The notes: generated by a model not told the origin, from the letters alone. 64,000 nucleotides of DNA from Synechococcus sp. BO 8801 (GCF_002252675.1 NZ_NQKY01000010.1:1-64000); one strand, 5' to 3'. Counted from the first letter of the stretch, positions 41,667-50,195 are shown. Translations and numbers: made by a program.

Positions 41667-41999
41667 GCCGCCAGCGACAGGACCGACCCGGTCGAGGACC
41701 GGCGACGCCTGATGGCGTCCGTGCACCCACCCCTCCCCCCGCGTCGGTGCGAGGGGTTGACGGTGGCCATGGTCTGTAGCCGATGGGCGCAGCTTGCTTC
41801 TGGTCTGCCGGAGCTGCCCCGCGGCTGGTTGAACACCTCAGGCCAGTGAATCACCCCAACGTTCGGAAGTTCCAGTAGATCTATATGCACGGTGATGCGT
41901 CATCGCTGCAGCCGTGCAGCAAGTGGGCTGAATTTAGTCATCAATGGGCACAAGTGAAGACTGAATGAGTACGCTCCCGAGTGAGTCTTCACCTTTTCC
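41667..41999. other. Intergenic region before the first PEP-CTERM cassette
   Basis: No gene seen. It holds a GACGCC/GGCGTC hairpin at 41704-41719, an ACCCCTC/GAGGGGT stem at 41729-41757 and, just before the next gene, the 41954-41992 inverted repeat. It becomes A+T-richer toward 42000, consistent with a promoter/leader. Confidence 0.4.
41954..41992 (+). promoter_or_regulatory. Inverted repeat in the 5' leader of the first DUF1194 gene
   Basis: GTGAAGACT (41954-41962) and AGTCTTCAC (41984-41992) pair perfectly around a 21-base loop and end seven bases before the ATG at 42000. If transcribed, the hairpin would sit over the ribosome entry region. It may instead be an operator. No Shine-Dalgarno is evident outside it. 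Confidence 0.45.
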
Positions 42000-42800
42000 A
42001 TGATGAATCCCTCTTCTTATCCGTTCTGGGTGAAAGCTGCGTTCGGATCCGCGGCTGTGGCTGCCTCCACCCTTCTCTCCGCTTCCATGGCGGTGGCGGC
42101 TCCCACACCCGTCGACCTGGAGCTGTTCCTCTCCGTGGATGTCTCCGGGAGCGTTGACACAACAGAATTCAACCTTCAGAAACTGGGTTATGTCCAGGCG
42201 TTCCAGGACGCGGCCGTTCAGGCAGCCATTGCAAGCAAGCCCAATGGCGTCGCCGTGGCTTTGGGACAGTGGAGCTCCGCCGCCGACTCCCCGCTTGCCG
42301 TTGGCTGGACATTGCTGACAGACGCGGCGAGCTCCAATGCGTTCGCAGCGGCCATCAACGCCATGGGCAGGCAATCGTCCGGTGCCACCTGCGTGGCTTG
42401 CGGCATCAACGCGGCGGTGGCTGAACTGGGAAGCAACAACTATGTCGGTGCGAGCGTCATTGATGTCTCTGGCGATGGTCAAGATAACGTCGTTGGCACT
42501 GCAGCCACCGCGGCAGCTCGCGATGCTGCAGCTGCTCTTGGAATCAAGATCAATGGTCTGCCCATCCTCACTGATGATCCCAATCTGGGCGTGTGGTATC
42601 AAGCCAATGTCCAGACAGCCACTGGCTTCACCCAGCCAGCAGCCACCTTCGCTGATTTTGATCAAGCTGTGAAGCTGAAGATTGTCAGGGAGATCGCCGG
42701 CGATTCCGTTCCTGGCCCCCTGCCGATTCTTGGCGCCGGTGTGGCTTTCGGTTTCAGCCGTCGCCTTCGCAGGCGCATCACCGTCGCCACCCTGGCCTGA
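42000..42800 (+). CDS. DUF1194 (VWA-like) protein with signal peptide and PEP-CTERM tail, copy 1
   Basis: A 266-residue exported protein. The signal peptide (AAVAASTLLSASMAVAA, cleavage near residue 34) is followed by a VWA-like domain with the MIDAS-type motif LFLSVDVSGSVD and later VIDVSGDGQDN, the DUF1194 pattern. The C-terminus DSVPGPLPILGAGVAFGFSRRLRRRI is a PEP-CTERM-type sorting tail (VPGPLP, hydrophobic span, Arg cluster) recognised by exosortases. A paralogue with the same domain order lies at 50248-51138. It is followed by a terminator and an HpsJ-like gene. Confidence 0.88.
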   Translation: MMNPSSYPFWVKAAFGSAAVAASTLLSASMAVAAPTPVDLELFLSVDVSGSVDTTEFNLQKLGYVQAFQDAAVQAAIASKPNGVAVALGQWSSAADSPLAVGWTLLTDAASSNAFAAAINAMGRQSSGATCVACGINAAVAELGSNNYVGASVIDVSGDGQDNVVGTAATAAARDAAAALGIKINGLPILTDDPNLGVWYQANVQTATGFTQPAATFADFDQAVKLKIVREIAGDSVPGPLPILGAGVAFGFSRRLRRRITVATLA

Positions 42801-42837
42801 GGCGAGAAAGCGGCTTCCGCTCGGAGGCTGGTGCCAT

Positions 42838-42866
42838 GGGACCCTCCTTGTCGGTGGGTCCCTTTC
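42838..42866 (+). terminator. Terminator after the first DUF1194 gene
   Basis: GGGACCC (42838-42844) and GGGTCCC (42856-42862) form a perfect 7-bp stem with an 11-base loop, followed by TTTC. It is placed between the DUF1194 and HpsJ-like genes, as in the second cassette. Confidence 0.65.
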
Positions 42867-43115
42867 TTCCCTCGCTCCCCGGGCTGCGGTTGCTTTTCAC
42901 AGGCATGGATCGTTTGGCTGCCGGCATGGGACGACCGGAGGTTCGCGCAAGGTCCCTGGACGGGGCAATGCTGCCCTTGAGCCCTGTCCCTTCGAGAATC
43001 GAAGATCAGATCATTGCCGTCAGCAGGCCATGGCGAAAGGATGTTGATCTCAGAGTCTCCCGCCTCCTGGCACCATCAAGATTTTGCATTCATTGATCCG
43101 CTCCTGGCTTTCAGC

Positions 43116-43952
43116 GTGTCCAACACCAACGACTACTCCAGAGTGCAACAGGGTGTCTTCGCCCGGCGGCTTGGCTCCATCGCCATCGCTCTGTTCATTG
43201 TCTACACCGCCAGTGTGCTGGCAAGGATCATCCCCTTTCGCTTGCTTCTCGCGAGTTGGCAACTGGAGTTTTCAGCGAGCCTGATCGATGCGGCCCCGAT
43301 TGCCCTGCTTGGCCTGATCCTGGTGCATCTGGCCGCCTACGTTGACCCCAGCAGTCCCCTCCTCAAGCAGCGGAAGCAACAGCTTTCCCGTATGGCCGTG
43401 GCAGCCGCGCTGGGCTTCCTGCTCCTGATCCCGCTGAATGTCTATGCCGTCTGGACAGGCCTGGGCAACCTTCAAGCCACCAGAAGCAGGGTTGAAGTGG
43501 ACGCCGTGCGCAGGATTGACAAGTTTCGGCAGATCGTCAGTTCGGCCACCACTCCAGAGGATCTGCAGCAGCGACTGGAATCCATCGGGGTCCCTGGCTT
43601 GAAGCCCTCCGACCTCCGCGAGCCTTTGCCGCGTCTGAAGCAGCAGCTCCTCGAAAACCTGGATAAAGCCCAAGGAAATCTGGAGGCAAAGAAAGCCAGC
43701 TCTGGAGCTGTTTTGCGTGAAGGCCTCTGGTCCTTGATCCAGAGTGTCCTGAAGCTGATCGTTGCCGCCTTTGCCCTTGCCCTGGCCTTTGCCGCTGGCG
43801 CACAGGGCCGCAACAGCGACATCTCCCTTCTGGAGTCCTGGCAGCATGGCTGGGACAGGAGATTTCGCAGGGGGGGCCGTAGACGATCAATGTCTCCCGT
43901 TGACGATGAAGACTACTTCCGGAAACTCAGTGGCGGCGATGAAGCTCTGTGA
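43116..43952 (+). CDS. HpsJ-like four-helix membrane protein, copy 1
   Basis: About 278 residues: two N-terminal membrane helices (GSIAIALFIVYTASVLARI; LIDAAPIALLGLILVHLAAYV), a third (VAAALGFLLLIPLNVYAVW), a periplasmic helical region with LQATRSRVEVDAVRRIDKFRQIVSSATTPEDLQQRLESIGVPG, a fourth helix (LIQSVLKLIVAAFALALAFA) and a basic tail. This layout is that of HpsJ-like proteins, which I recall as associated with cyanoexosortase/PEP-CTERM loci. GTG 43116 is chosen (VSNTNDYSRVQQG); ATG 43041 is an alternative. Its paralogue is at 49263-50141. Confidence 0.75.
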   Translation: MSNTNDYSRVQQGVFARRLGSIAIALFIVYTASVLARIIPFRLLLASWQLEFSASLIDAAPIALLGLILVHLAAYVDPSSPLLKQRKQQLSRMAVAAALGFLLLIPLNVYAVWTGLGNLQATRSRVEVDAVRRIDKFRQIVSSATTPEDLQQRLESIGVPGLKPSDLREPLPRLKQQLLENLDKAQGNLEAKKASSGAVLREGLWSLIQSVLKLIVAAFALALAFAAGAQGRNSDISLLESWQHGWDRRFRRGGRRRSMSPVDDEDYFRKLSGGDEAL

Positions 43953-44014
43953 GCGGCATCCTTTCATCGATTTCTTCCAGCCTGAAGATCCAACGACCCA
44001 TTGGGTGACCCACC

Positions 44015-44036
44015 CCTGCCAGGGTCCTGCCAGGGT
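44015..44036. repeat. Two tandem copies of an 11-mer between convergent genes
   Basis: CCTGCCAGGGT at 44015-44025 and again at 44026-44036, directly after the flv1 stop on its strand. Each unit is itself nearly palindromic (CCCTGCCAGGG), so the pair can form a small hairpin that may terminate flv1 or the facing HpsJ-like transcript. Confidence 0.7.
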
Positions 44037-45853
44037 CAGTAGCTGGCGCCGCTGCGGCGCTGGTGCACGGCCGTCGTGGCGGCCGGATCCAGCAGGTCGC
44101 CGCTGAGGGCCTCGGCGTACAGCAGCCAGTGGTCGCCGCATTCCATCCGCTGGCTCACCCGGGCCTCCAGCCAGGCCAGGGCCTCCGGCAGCAGGGGCTG
44201 GCCGCCGGGGCTGGTCTCCAGCTCCAGTCCCGCCAGCCGGTCGGCTCCGGGGGGGAAGGGCTGCAGGAACCGCTTCATCGGGCCGCTTTCGCGCCCGGAG
44301 GCCAGCACGTTGAGGGAGAAGGCGTCCCCCACGTGCAGCAGGCTCTCGATCGCCCGGTCCTTGGCCACGGCCACGGTGAAGCCGGGGGGGCTGAAGCTGG
44401 CCTGGCTCACCCAGCTGGCCACCATCGCCCCACCGATGGCGTCGGCGCCGTCCCCCTTGCGGGTCAGCACCACGCACAGGGACCCCACTACCCGGCCAAG
44501 GGCCTGGATCGCCGGGTTGGTGCGGCTCTCGCTGAGACCGCCGCCGGTGCTGCGCCGCTGGGCCTGGCGATGCTGCTGGCGCAGGCGTCGGCCCAGGGCG
44601 GTGCCCGTTTCCTCCAGGGTCCGCAGGGTGGCCAGATCGGGGCTGAACTTCACCCGGATCGGATCGAAGGCGAACTGGAAGCCGCCGTCGCGGAGCTTGG
44701 CTTCGAGCAGGTCGATGGCTTCGCCGCTCCAGCCGAAGCTGCCGAACACCCCCACCGGCTTGGCCCGGTCGCCTTCGGCGAGCACGGTGCCGAGGGCTGA
44801 GACGATCGGCGTCGGCGCATGACCCCCGAGGGTGGGGGAGCCGATCAGCAGGGCGTCGCAGGAGTGGATCGCCTCCAGCAGCTGCTCGGCGGGCGCGAAT
44901 TCGCAGTTGATGCTCTCGACACGCACGCCGCTGCGCGCCACCCCCTGGGAGAGGGCGTCGGCGATGGCGGCGGTGTTGCCGTAGGCGCTCGCGTACAGCA
45001 GGGCCACCGACAGGCTGGCCTTCTCCTGGCTCTCCCCCCAGCGGCGGTAGTCGGCCAGCAGGCTGCGCCAGCTCTGGGCGATGGCCGGGCCATGGCCCGG
45101 CGCGATGGTGCGGATCGGCAGTTCGTCGAGCCGGTCGACCACCGACTCCACCTGGCGGGCCATCGGCGCCATCAGGCAGTCGTAGTAGTAGCGGCGGTCT
45201 TCCTCGGTGCTGGTGCGGTTCGCCTCGGCGAAGTCCTCGGTGCAGAGGTGGGCGGCGAAGAACTTGCCGCTCATCAGCAGCCCGGTGGTGGCCTCGAAGG
45301 CGATCAGGCCGCCGGGCCAGCGGGGGGTGGGGGTGGGGATCAGGGTGAGGACATGGCCGTCGGCGAGGGTGCGGCTGGTCTCCTGCTTGACCACCTCGAT
45401 CGTCGGCAGGGGCACGGCGTCGGTTGGGGCGGCGGCCTCGCCCCCTGGGCCGGGCCGCTGCTGCTCCCAGAGTTCGGCGAGCACCTGGGCGCCTGGGTTG
45501 GAGGCCACCAGCACCGTGGCCGGCCAGCCTGTTGCCAGCTGCTTCAGCAGGGCGACCCGGTTGGGGTTGACGTGGCCGACCACGACTTTGAGGGGGGCGT
45601 TGGCTGGCACCAGCAGGGCCAGCTGCTCCAGGAAGGGGGCGGCGAAGGAGGCCCCCGGTGGATGCACCAGCACCGGGGCGCCGCCGGAGGCGCCCTGCTG
45701 GAAGAGAAAGCTGTTGGCGGTGGTGCCCCGCTCAAGCCCGTACTCCACCTCAAAGCGCAGCCGCCGGGGGCTGAGGCCACGCAGGCAGAGCAGGCCGGGT
45801 TCGATCGGCAGGGTGATGACGCGCCGATCGGTCGCGGTGGGAGAGGACGTCAT
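44036..45853 (-). CDS. flv1: Flavodiiron protein Flv1 type (non-canonical metal ligands)
   Basis: A 605-residue three-module protein: a metallo-beta-lactamase-like diiron domain, a flavodoxin domain (LLYASAYGNTAAIADALSQG) and a C-terminal flavin-reductase domain (IGGAMVASWVSQASFSPPGFTVAVAKDRAIESLL). In the diiron site the usual HxExDH reads GHVNPNR, a later His reads Arg (PTPRWPGG) and Asp reads Lys (SGKFFA). This is the replaced-ligand set of Flv1, which pairs with Flv3 to reduce O2 to water downstream of photosystem I. Its ATG overlaps the flv3 stop by one base. Confidence 0.95.
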   Translation of the reverse strand: MTSSPTATDRRVITLPIEPGLLCLRGLSPRRLRFEVEYGLERGTTANSFLFQQGASGGAPVLVHPPGASFAAPFLEQLALLVPANAPLKVVVGHVNPNRVALLKQLATGWPATVLVASNPGAQVLAELWEQQRPGPGGEAAAPTDAVPLPTIEVVKQETSRTLADGHVLTLIPTPTPRWPGGLIAFEATTGLLMSGKFFAAHLCTEDFAEANRTSTEEDRRYYYDCLMAPMARQVESVVDRLDELPIRTIAPGHGPAIAQSWRSLLADYRRWGESQEKASLSVALLYASAYGNTAAIADALSQGVARSGVRVESINCEFAPAEQLLEAIHSCDALLIGSPTLGGHAPTPIVSALGTVLAEGDRAKPVGVFGSFGWSGEAIDLLEAKLRDGGFQFAFDPIRVKFSPDLATLRTLEETGTALGRRLRQQHRQAQRRSTGGGLSESRTNPAIQALGRVVGSLCVVLTRKGDGADAIGGAMVASWVSQASFSPPGFTVAVAKDRAIESLLHVGDAFSLNVLASGRESGPMKRFLQPFPPGADRLAGLELETSPGGQPLLPEALAWLEARVSQRMECGDHWLLYAEALSGDLLDPAATTAVHQRRSGASY

Positions 45854-47640
45854 CAGTAGTGGTTGCCCACCTTGCGGTGATGCACGGCCGTGGCGGCGGT
45901 GGTGTCGGCCACGTTGCCCTCCTCCACCACCGCGTAGATGATCCAGTGGTCAGGGCCTTCCATGCGCTGGGTCACCCGGCAGCCCAGGTAGGCCAGGGCA
46001 TCCCCCAGAACCGGTCCACCGGCGGCCACGCCCTCGAGGACGCTCACGCCGGCGAAGCGGTCGGCGCCCGGTGGGAAGCGGCGCAGGAAATGGCGCAGCA
46101 GGGGCTGGTGGTTGTCCTCCCGCAGCACGTTGAGCACGAAACGGTCGTCCACCTGCATCAGGGCCTCGATGGCCCGGTCCTTGGCGACCGCCACCGTGAG
46201 CCCCGGCGGATCGAAGCTCGCCTGGCTCACCCAGCTGGCCACCATGGCGCCGCTGCGGCTGCCGGCCTCGTCGTCCTGGCGGGCCGTGACGATGTACAGC
46301 CCGCCGCTGAGGCGCCCCAGGGCCTTGTCCAGATCCCCATCGATGGCCTTCATGGCGGCGATGGTCTTGGCCTTGGTGAGCAGCTGCCCCAGGTCGGTGC
46401 CGGCCTCCTCGCAGCGCTGGTAGTCGGCGCCACCGGGAACCTGGCGGATGCGCAGGGGCTCGAACGCCCATTTCTGGCCCAGGTTGCGCAGCTGGCCGGC
46501 CAGGGTGTCGATCGGCTCGTCGTTGCCGCCGAAGGCGTCGTAGCAGCCCACCCACTGCTTGGGATGGAGGGCCGCCAGCAGGGTGCCGATGGCCGTCTGC
46601 AGGTCGGCGTCGGGGGAGGCCGGCCAGGTGGGAACCACCACGGCACTGGCCTCACCGACCAGGGCGGCAAGCTCCTGGGCGTCGGTGGCGCGCAGATCGA
46701 CGAGCTGGACCTGGCCGGAGGCTTTGCCGACGCCCCGGGCGATGGCCTGGCTGAGCCGGTCGCAGAAGCCGTACTGGCTGATGTAACAGACAGCCGCGTA
46801 GGCCTCGCCGGCGCTGCGCTGGCCGCTCCAGTCGCGGTAGTCGCCGACCCAGAGGGGCAGGTGGTCCCGCAGCAGGGGGCCATGGCCCACGGCGATCGTG
46901 GTGATCTCCGGCAGCCCCTCCATGCGTTTGAGCGCCTGCAGAACGCTGCGGGCGTTGGGGGCCATCAGGCAGTCGTAGTAGAAGCGGAAATCCGGAGCAA
47001 TGGCCCCCGGATCGACATCGAACAGGTCGTCGGAGCAGTAGTGGAGGCCGAAGGCGTCGCAGGTGTAGAGGAGGCCGGTGCCGTGGTCGAACGAGAAGAT
47101 CGTGTCGGGCCAGTGCAGGTTCGGGGCACTGAGGAAGCTGAAGCGGTGTCCCACGCCGCTCTCGGGATGCACGCCCAGGTCGAGCTCCTCTCCGCTCTTG
47201 ACGGCTCGGCTGCGGAAGGGGCGGTGCACCTGGTCCTGAAGGAACTGGATCGCCACCTTGGAGCCGACGATCTCGATGTCCGGATGGCGGTCGATCAGAT
47301 CACCGATCAGGCCGGAATGGTCCGGCTCGGTGTGGGAGACGATCAGGTGATCGATCGCGGTGGGTTCGATCAGACCCTCGAGCAGGGGGATCCAGGTGTC
47401 ACGGAACTTGGCGTGGCTGGTGTCGACCAGGGCCGTGCGCTCGCCCCGCACCAGGAAGGCGTTGTAGGTGGTGCCGTTGCGCAGGCCGAATTCGATGTCG
47501 AAGCGACTGCGGTCCCAGTCGAGGGAGCGGATCGCCGTGGTGTCGGCTGCGATCGGCTCGCACTGCAGGCTGAGCCGGGAGGCGGCGGCCCCCGCCGGGG
47601 ACGGCAGGGTGGTCGGGGCGTCGGCGGTGCTGCTGCTCAT
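45853..47640 (-). CDS. flv3: Flavodiiron protein Flv3 type
   Basis: A 595-residue three-module protein like Flv1 but with canonical diiron ligands: HTEPDHSG, the later His in APNLHWPDT, Asp in YTCDAFG and His in VGHGP. The flavodoxin domain (ISQYGFCDRLSQAIARG) and flavin-reductase domain (SGAMVASWVSQASFDPPG) are complete. With Flv1 it forms the Mehler-like O2 photoreduction system protecting photosystem I under fluctuating light. ATG 47640 is chosen, with GGAAGGAG 9 bases upstream; the longer frame to 48003 overlaps the divergent PilZ gene. Confidence 0.96.
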   Translation of the reverse strand: MSSSTADAPTTLPSPAGAAASRLSLQCEPIAADTTAIRSLDWDRSRFDIEFGLRNGTTYNAFLVRGERTALVDTSHAKFRDTWIPLLEGLIEPTAIDHLIVSHTEPDHSGLIGDLIDRHPDIEIVGSKVAIQFLQDQVHRPFRSRAVKSGEELDLGVHPESGVGHRFSFLSAPNLHWPDTIFSFDHGTGLLYTCDAFGLHYCSDDLFDVDPGAIAPDFRFYYDCLMAPNARSVLQALKRMEGLPEITTIAVGHGPLLRDHLPLWVGDYRDWSGQRSAGEAYAAVCYISQYGFCDRLSQAIARGVGKASGQVQLVDLRATDAQELAALVGEASAVVVPTWPASPDADLQTAIGTLLAALHPKQWVGCYDAFGGNDEPIDTLAGQLRNLGQKWAFEPLRIRQVPGGADYQRCEEAGTDLGQLLTKAKTIAAMKAIDGDLDKALGRLSGGLYIVTARQDDEAGSRSGAMVASWVSQASFDPPGLTVAVAKDRAIEALMQVDDRFVLNVLREDNHQPLLRHFLRRFPPGADRFAGVSVLEGVAAGGPVLGDALAYLGCRVTQRMEGPDHWIIYAVVEEGNVADTTAATAVHHRKVGNHY

Positions 47641-47649
47641 GGGGTCAGA

Positions 47650-47657
47650 CTCCTTCC
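47650..47657 (-). promoter_or_regulatory. flv3: Ribosome binding site of flv3
   Basis: GGAAGGAG on the minus strand ends nine bases before the ATG at 47640. It decides this start over the 121-codon longer open frame. Confidence 0.65.
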
Positions 47658-47713
47658 GCAGACACAAGACTTTAGGCAGGCAGGTTGGTTTTGGGTCTGT
47701 TAGACAAAGCGAG

Positions 47714-47749
47714 GGTATCCCGAAGAACCCTGGTATCCCGAGGAACCCT
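47714..47749. repeat. Tandem 18-bp repeat in the flv3 / PilZ divergent intergenic region
   Basis: GGTATCCCGAAGAACCCT (47714-47731) is followed at once by GGTATCCCGAGGAACCCT (47732-47749), one base different. The pair sits about 75-110 bases upstream of the flv3 start and 40-75 bases upstream of the PilZ start, where an activator or repressor would bind. Confidence 0.85.
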
Positions 47750-47787
47750 GGAGAATGATCAGAACCATTCCGAGGTCGAGTCGATAG

Positions 47788-48153
47788 GTGGCCACCGGAG
47801 ACCTGGAACGGTTTCAGGAGTCCTTCAGGCGCCTCGAGAAGCGCCTGGAGGAGGCCTCGCGCGCCGACCGGTACAAGCCTCCGACGGGCCTGGCCACGGC
47901 CCGCCTCCATCTCGCATCGATGCAACCCGCCGAAGGGGTGTTCGCCGAGGTGCTTGACCTGAGTGCCGATGGTCTGAGGATCGCCATCGAGGCTGGTCAC
48001 CATCCCGCCGTCGGCCAGCCCTGCAGCGTGGTGGTGGGGGATGGGGAGGGAGAGACCTACGACCTTCAGGGCACGATCCGGTGGATCGAAGCCACCAGCT
48101 ACATCTCGGTCATCGGTCTCTCCCTCGATTCCGCCCAGCGCCTCGAGGCCTGA
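47788..48153 (+). CDS. PilZ-domain protein
   Basis: A 121-residue protein starting with GTG. A basic N-terminal helix (FQESFRRLEKRLEEASRADRYKPP) is followed by a small beta-barrel with VLDLSADGLRIAI (D/NxSxxG motif) and later GTIRWIEATSYISVIGLSL, the PilZ pattern. The upstream RxxxR half of the c-di-GMP motif is not clear (TARLHLASM), so ligand binding is uncertain. It is divergent from flv3 and convergent with hsp20, six bases apart. Confidence 0.8.
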   Translation: MATGDLERFQESFRRLEKRLEEASRADRYKPPTGLATARLHLASMQPAEGVFAEVLDLSADGLRIAIEAGHHPAVGQPCSVVVGDGEGETYDLQGTIRWIEATSYISVIGLSLDSAQRLEA

Positions 48154-48158
48154 GGGCC

Positions 48159-48593
48159 TCAGTCGGCCACCTTCACGCTGACCGTCGTCAGGGACTGCGC
48201 CTTGGGCGCCGTCACGGTCAACAGGCCATCGCGGTAGTGGGCTTCGAGGGCGTCACGCTGGATGCCGCCGGGGAAGCGGAAGCTGCGGCTCCAGGTGCCG
48301 TAGCGGAACTCGCTCAGCAGCGGGGCGCGGCGGCGGCCTTCCGCGGCCGGGGCCTCGCCGTTGCCGGCCTCAGGGATGGCTGGCGGCTGGCAGCGGCGCT
48401 CGGCACTGATGATCAGGGACCGGTCCGTGGCCTTGACGTCGATGGAGCCGCGGTCGACGCCGGGGAGCTCGAGGGCAATGGTGTAGCTGTCCTCGGTTTC
48501 GTGGATCTCGGCGGCGGGAACACGCTCGGCCGTCTGCAGCTGTTGCTCCAGCCGGTCGAACAGATCGAAGGGGGAGGGATGAAGCGTGCGCAT
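48159..48593 (-). CDS. hspA: Hsp20/alpha-crystallin small heat shock protein
   Basis: A 144-residue chaperone. VPAAEIHETEDSYTIALELPGVDRGSIDVKATDRSLIISAERR opens the alpha-crystallin domain and FRYGTWSRSFRFPGGIQRDALEAHYRDGLLTVTAPKA closes it, ending in a short tail. Cyanobacterial HspA-type proteins hold unfolded proteins and stabilise membranes under heat and light stress. Its stop lies six bases from the convergent PilZ gene. Confidence 0.93.
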   Translation of the reverse strand: MRTLHPSPFDLFDRLEQQLQTAERVPAAEIHETEDSYTIALELPGVDRGSIDVKATDRSLIISAERRCQPPAIPEAGNGEAPAAEGRRRAPLLSEFRYGTWSRSFRFPGGIQRDALEAHYRDGLLTVTAPKAQSLTTVSVKVAD

Positions 48594-48730
48594 GGTTGGT
48601 GCTTCCGAAGGGAGCGACGGGGATGGTCGGGTGAGGAACCACCCGTCCGATCAATGTGCCCGCCTTGCCTGTGGACTTGGAGGGGGAGAACCGCCGCGGC
48701 AGGTTCGGTCCCCCGGACCGGGTTCGGCCC

Positions 48731-49252
48731 CTACGCCAGAGGGGGCGGAGAACCGGAACGGGGCGGCTCCAGCCACCACCAGCGGCCGAAGGCGGCCGCC
48801 TGGCCGCAGGGCTGGCCGCCCCGGTCCCGCAGGGTCCACAGCCGGGCGTTCTCGATCCGGAAGCGGCGCCCGCCGCTGTCGATACGGATGCCGCCGTAGC
48901 CCTCGAGGGCTTCGACCCTGCGGGCCCGCTCAAGGGCGAGGGCCCGGCTCTGCCGTTCGGCCGGCTCCGCCGTGAGCCGCGAGGGCAGGCCCACCATGGC
49001 GCCCCAGGGGCGGCGCCACAGCACCAGGGCGGCCCGGTTGGCGTAGATCAGCCGGGGATCGGCGCCGCCGTCATGGGCCAGCACGACGGTGGCGGCCACG
49101 AACAGTTCCTGGGCCGCCTGCAGGGGCGAGAGGCCGGCCGAAACGCCGGCGAGCAGCGGGCGGCCGAAGGCCAGCCGGTGGCCCTCGATCAGGCGCCCGG
49201 CGGTGGCGATGGCGTCCTGGCTCAGCCAGGGGGGTGGTTCCGGCGGTGGGAT
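48731..49252 (-). CDS. MEKHLA (PAS-like) domain protein with no normal start codon
   Basis: The frame encodes a MEKHLA-type domain: LIYANRAALVLWRRPWGAMVGLPSRLTAEPAERQ...GYGGIRIDSGGRRFRIENARLWTLRDRGGQPCGQAAAFGRWW. Coding sequence that looks like the normal N-terminus (PPWLSQDAIATAGRLIEGHRLAFGRPL) is in frame upstream. Between the in-frame stop at 49294 and GTG 49099, however, there is no ATG, GTG or TTG. An ATC at 49252 with GAGG eight bases before it is the best-placed candidate, as in ATT/ATC-started infC; otherwise translation starts at GTG 49099 and truncates the domain, or the gene is decaying. It follows the HpsJ-like gene by 10 bases. Confidence 0.6.
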   Translation of the reverse strand: MPPPEPPPWLSQDAIATAGRLIEGHRLAFGRPLLAGVSAGLSPLQAAQELFVAATVVLAHDGGADPRLIYANRAALVLWRRPWGAMVGLPSRLTAEPAERQSRALALERARRVEALEGYGGIRIDSGGRRFRIENARLWTLRDRGGQPCGQAAAFGRWWWLEPPRSGSPPPLA

Positions 49253-49262
49253 GGCTCGGGCC

Positions 49263-50141
49263 TCAGCGGCGGGGCTCGTTCTCGTCAGGCATCATCATCC
49301 GCATGGCCGCGTCCAGCTCCGGCGGGGCCTGATGCCGCCTGCTTGCAAAGGAGGAGAGCAGCCGGCCGGAGAGCACGTTCTGGAGCAGGGTGGGCTGGGC
49401 GGCGAAGCGCTTGCCGATCGCGGCGAAGCAGCAGAAGAGCAGCACGGCGGCGAGGACATTCCTGGCCAGCTGCACGAACCAGTCGTTGAGCCGCCTCATG
49501 CCCAGGGCATCGGCGCTGTTCTGGTAGCGCTTGATGAAGGGATTGAGGTCGTTGCTGAGCCTGGTTTTGACGGCGTCCAGGGGCAGGTCGATGGAGGGGG
49601 GAAGGTTCGGGGCCTGGCCTGGCAGCAGCCGCATGGCCCGGAGGATGTCGTCGTAGGAGCGGGCGCTTTCGATGGCCCGGGTGGTGGCGATGTAGGCGTT
49701 CAGCTCCCGGGTGTCGTTGGCCCTGAACTGGCGCAGCAGGCTGATGCCGCTGTAGACCTGCACAGGGATCAGCAGCAGGAAGCCGAAGGCGATCCAGAAG
49801 CTCAGGCGCCGCATCAGCACCACCCGGCCCTGGATCGTCGTCGAGGCGGGATCGATGAGCCTGGCGAGCAGCAGCAGGATCGCGCCGACCATGGCGATCG
49901 GGCCCGAGGCGAGCAGCTTGTCGCCCACCGCCTGGAGCCAGAGGGGATCGATCAGGCGCACCGGCCAGGCGGAGGCGGCCAGGCCCACCAGGAACAGGAC
50001 GAACAGCAGGATCGCCCCCCAGTGGAGGGCCATGGCGACCTCCTCGCCATAGTTCTCGCTGAAGGTCCGCTCCGCGCCGGCGCGGGGGTGGGGCTCGGGA
50101 TGGCGGTCGGCCGTGGGCTGGGGGTCGGCGTGGGGGCTCAT
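49263..50141 (-). CDS. HpsJ-like four-helix membrane protein, copy 2
   Basis: A 292-residue paralogue of the 43116-43952 protein. It has membrane helices at HWGAILLFVLFLVGLAASAWPVRLI, ASGPIAMVGAILLLLARLI, WIAFGFLLLIPVQVYSGISLL and LARNVLAAVLLFCCFAAIG. The periplasmic part (FRANDTRELNAYIATTRAIESARSYDDILRAMRLLPGQAPNLP) aligns in layout with copy 1. ATG 50141 begins a charged leader (MSPHADPQPTADRHPEPHPRAG). It is located downstream of the second DUF1194/PEP-CTERM gene after a terminator, as in the first cassette. Confidence 0.78.
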   Translation of the reverse strand: MSPHADPQPTADRHPEPHPRAGAERTFSENYGEEVAMALHWGAILLFVLFLVGLAASAWPVRLIDPLWLQAVGDKLLASGPIAMVGAILLLLARLIDPASTTIQGRVVLMRRLSFWIAFGFLLLIPVQVYSGISLLRQFRANDTRELNAYIATTRAIESARSYDDILRAMRLLPGQAPNLPPSIDLPLDAVKTRLSNDLNPFIKRYQNSADALGMRRLNDWFVQLARNVLAAVLLFCCFAAIGKRFAAQPTLLQNVLSGRLLSSFASRRHQAPPELDAAMRMMMPDENEPRR

Positions 50142-50195
50142 GGGAAGGAAAGGGCTCAGGTTGAGCGAGGGGGTGCCGATAGCCAGGGGGCACCG

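Noticed and set aside
41934-42665. 243-codon minus-strand frame
   Set aside because: Antisense to the DUF1194/PEP-CTERM gene, which has a signal peptide, VWA-like motif and sorting tail.
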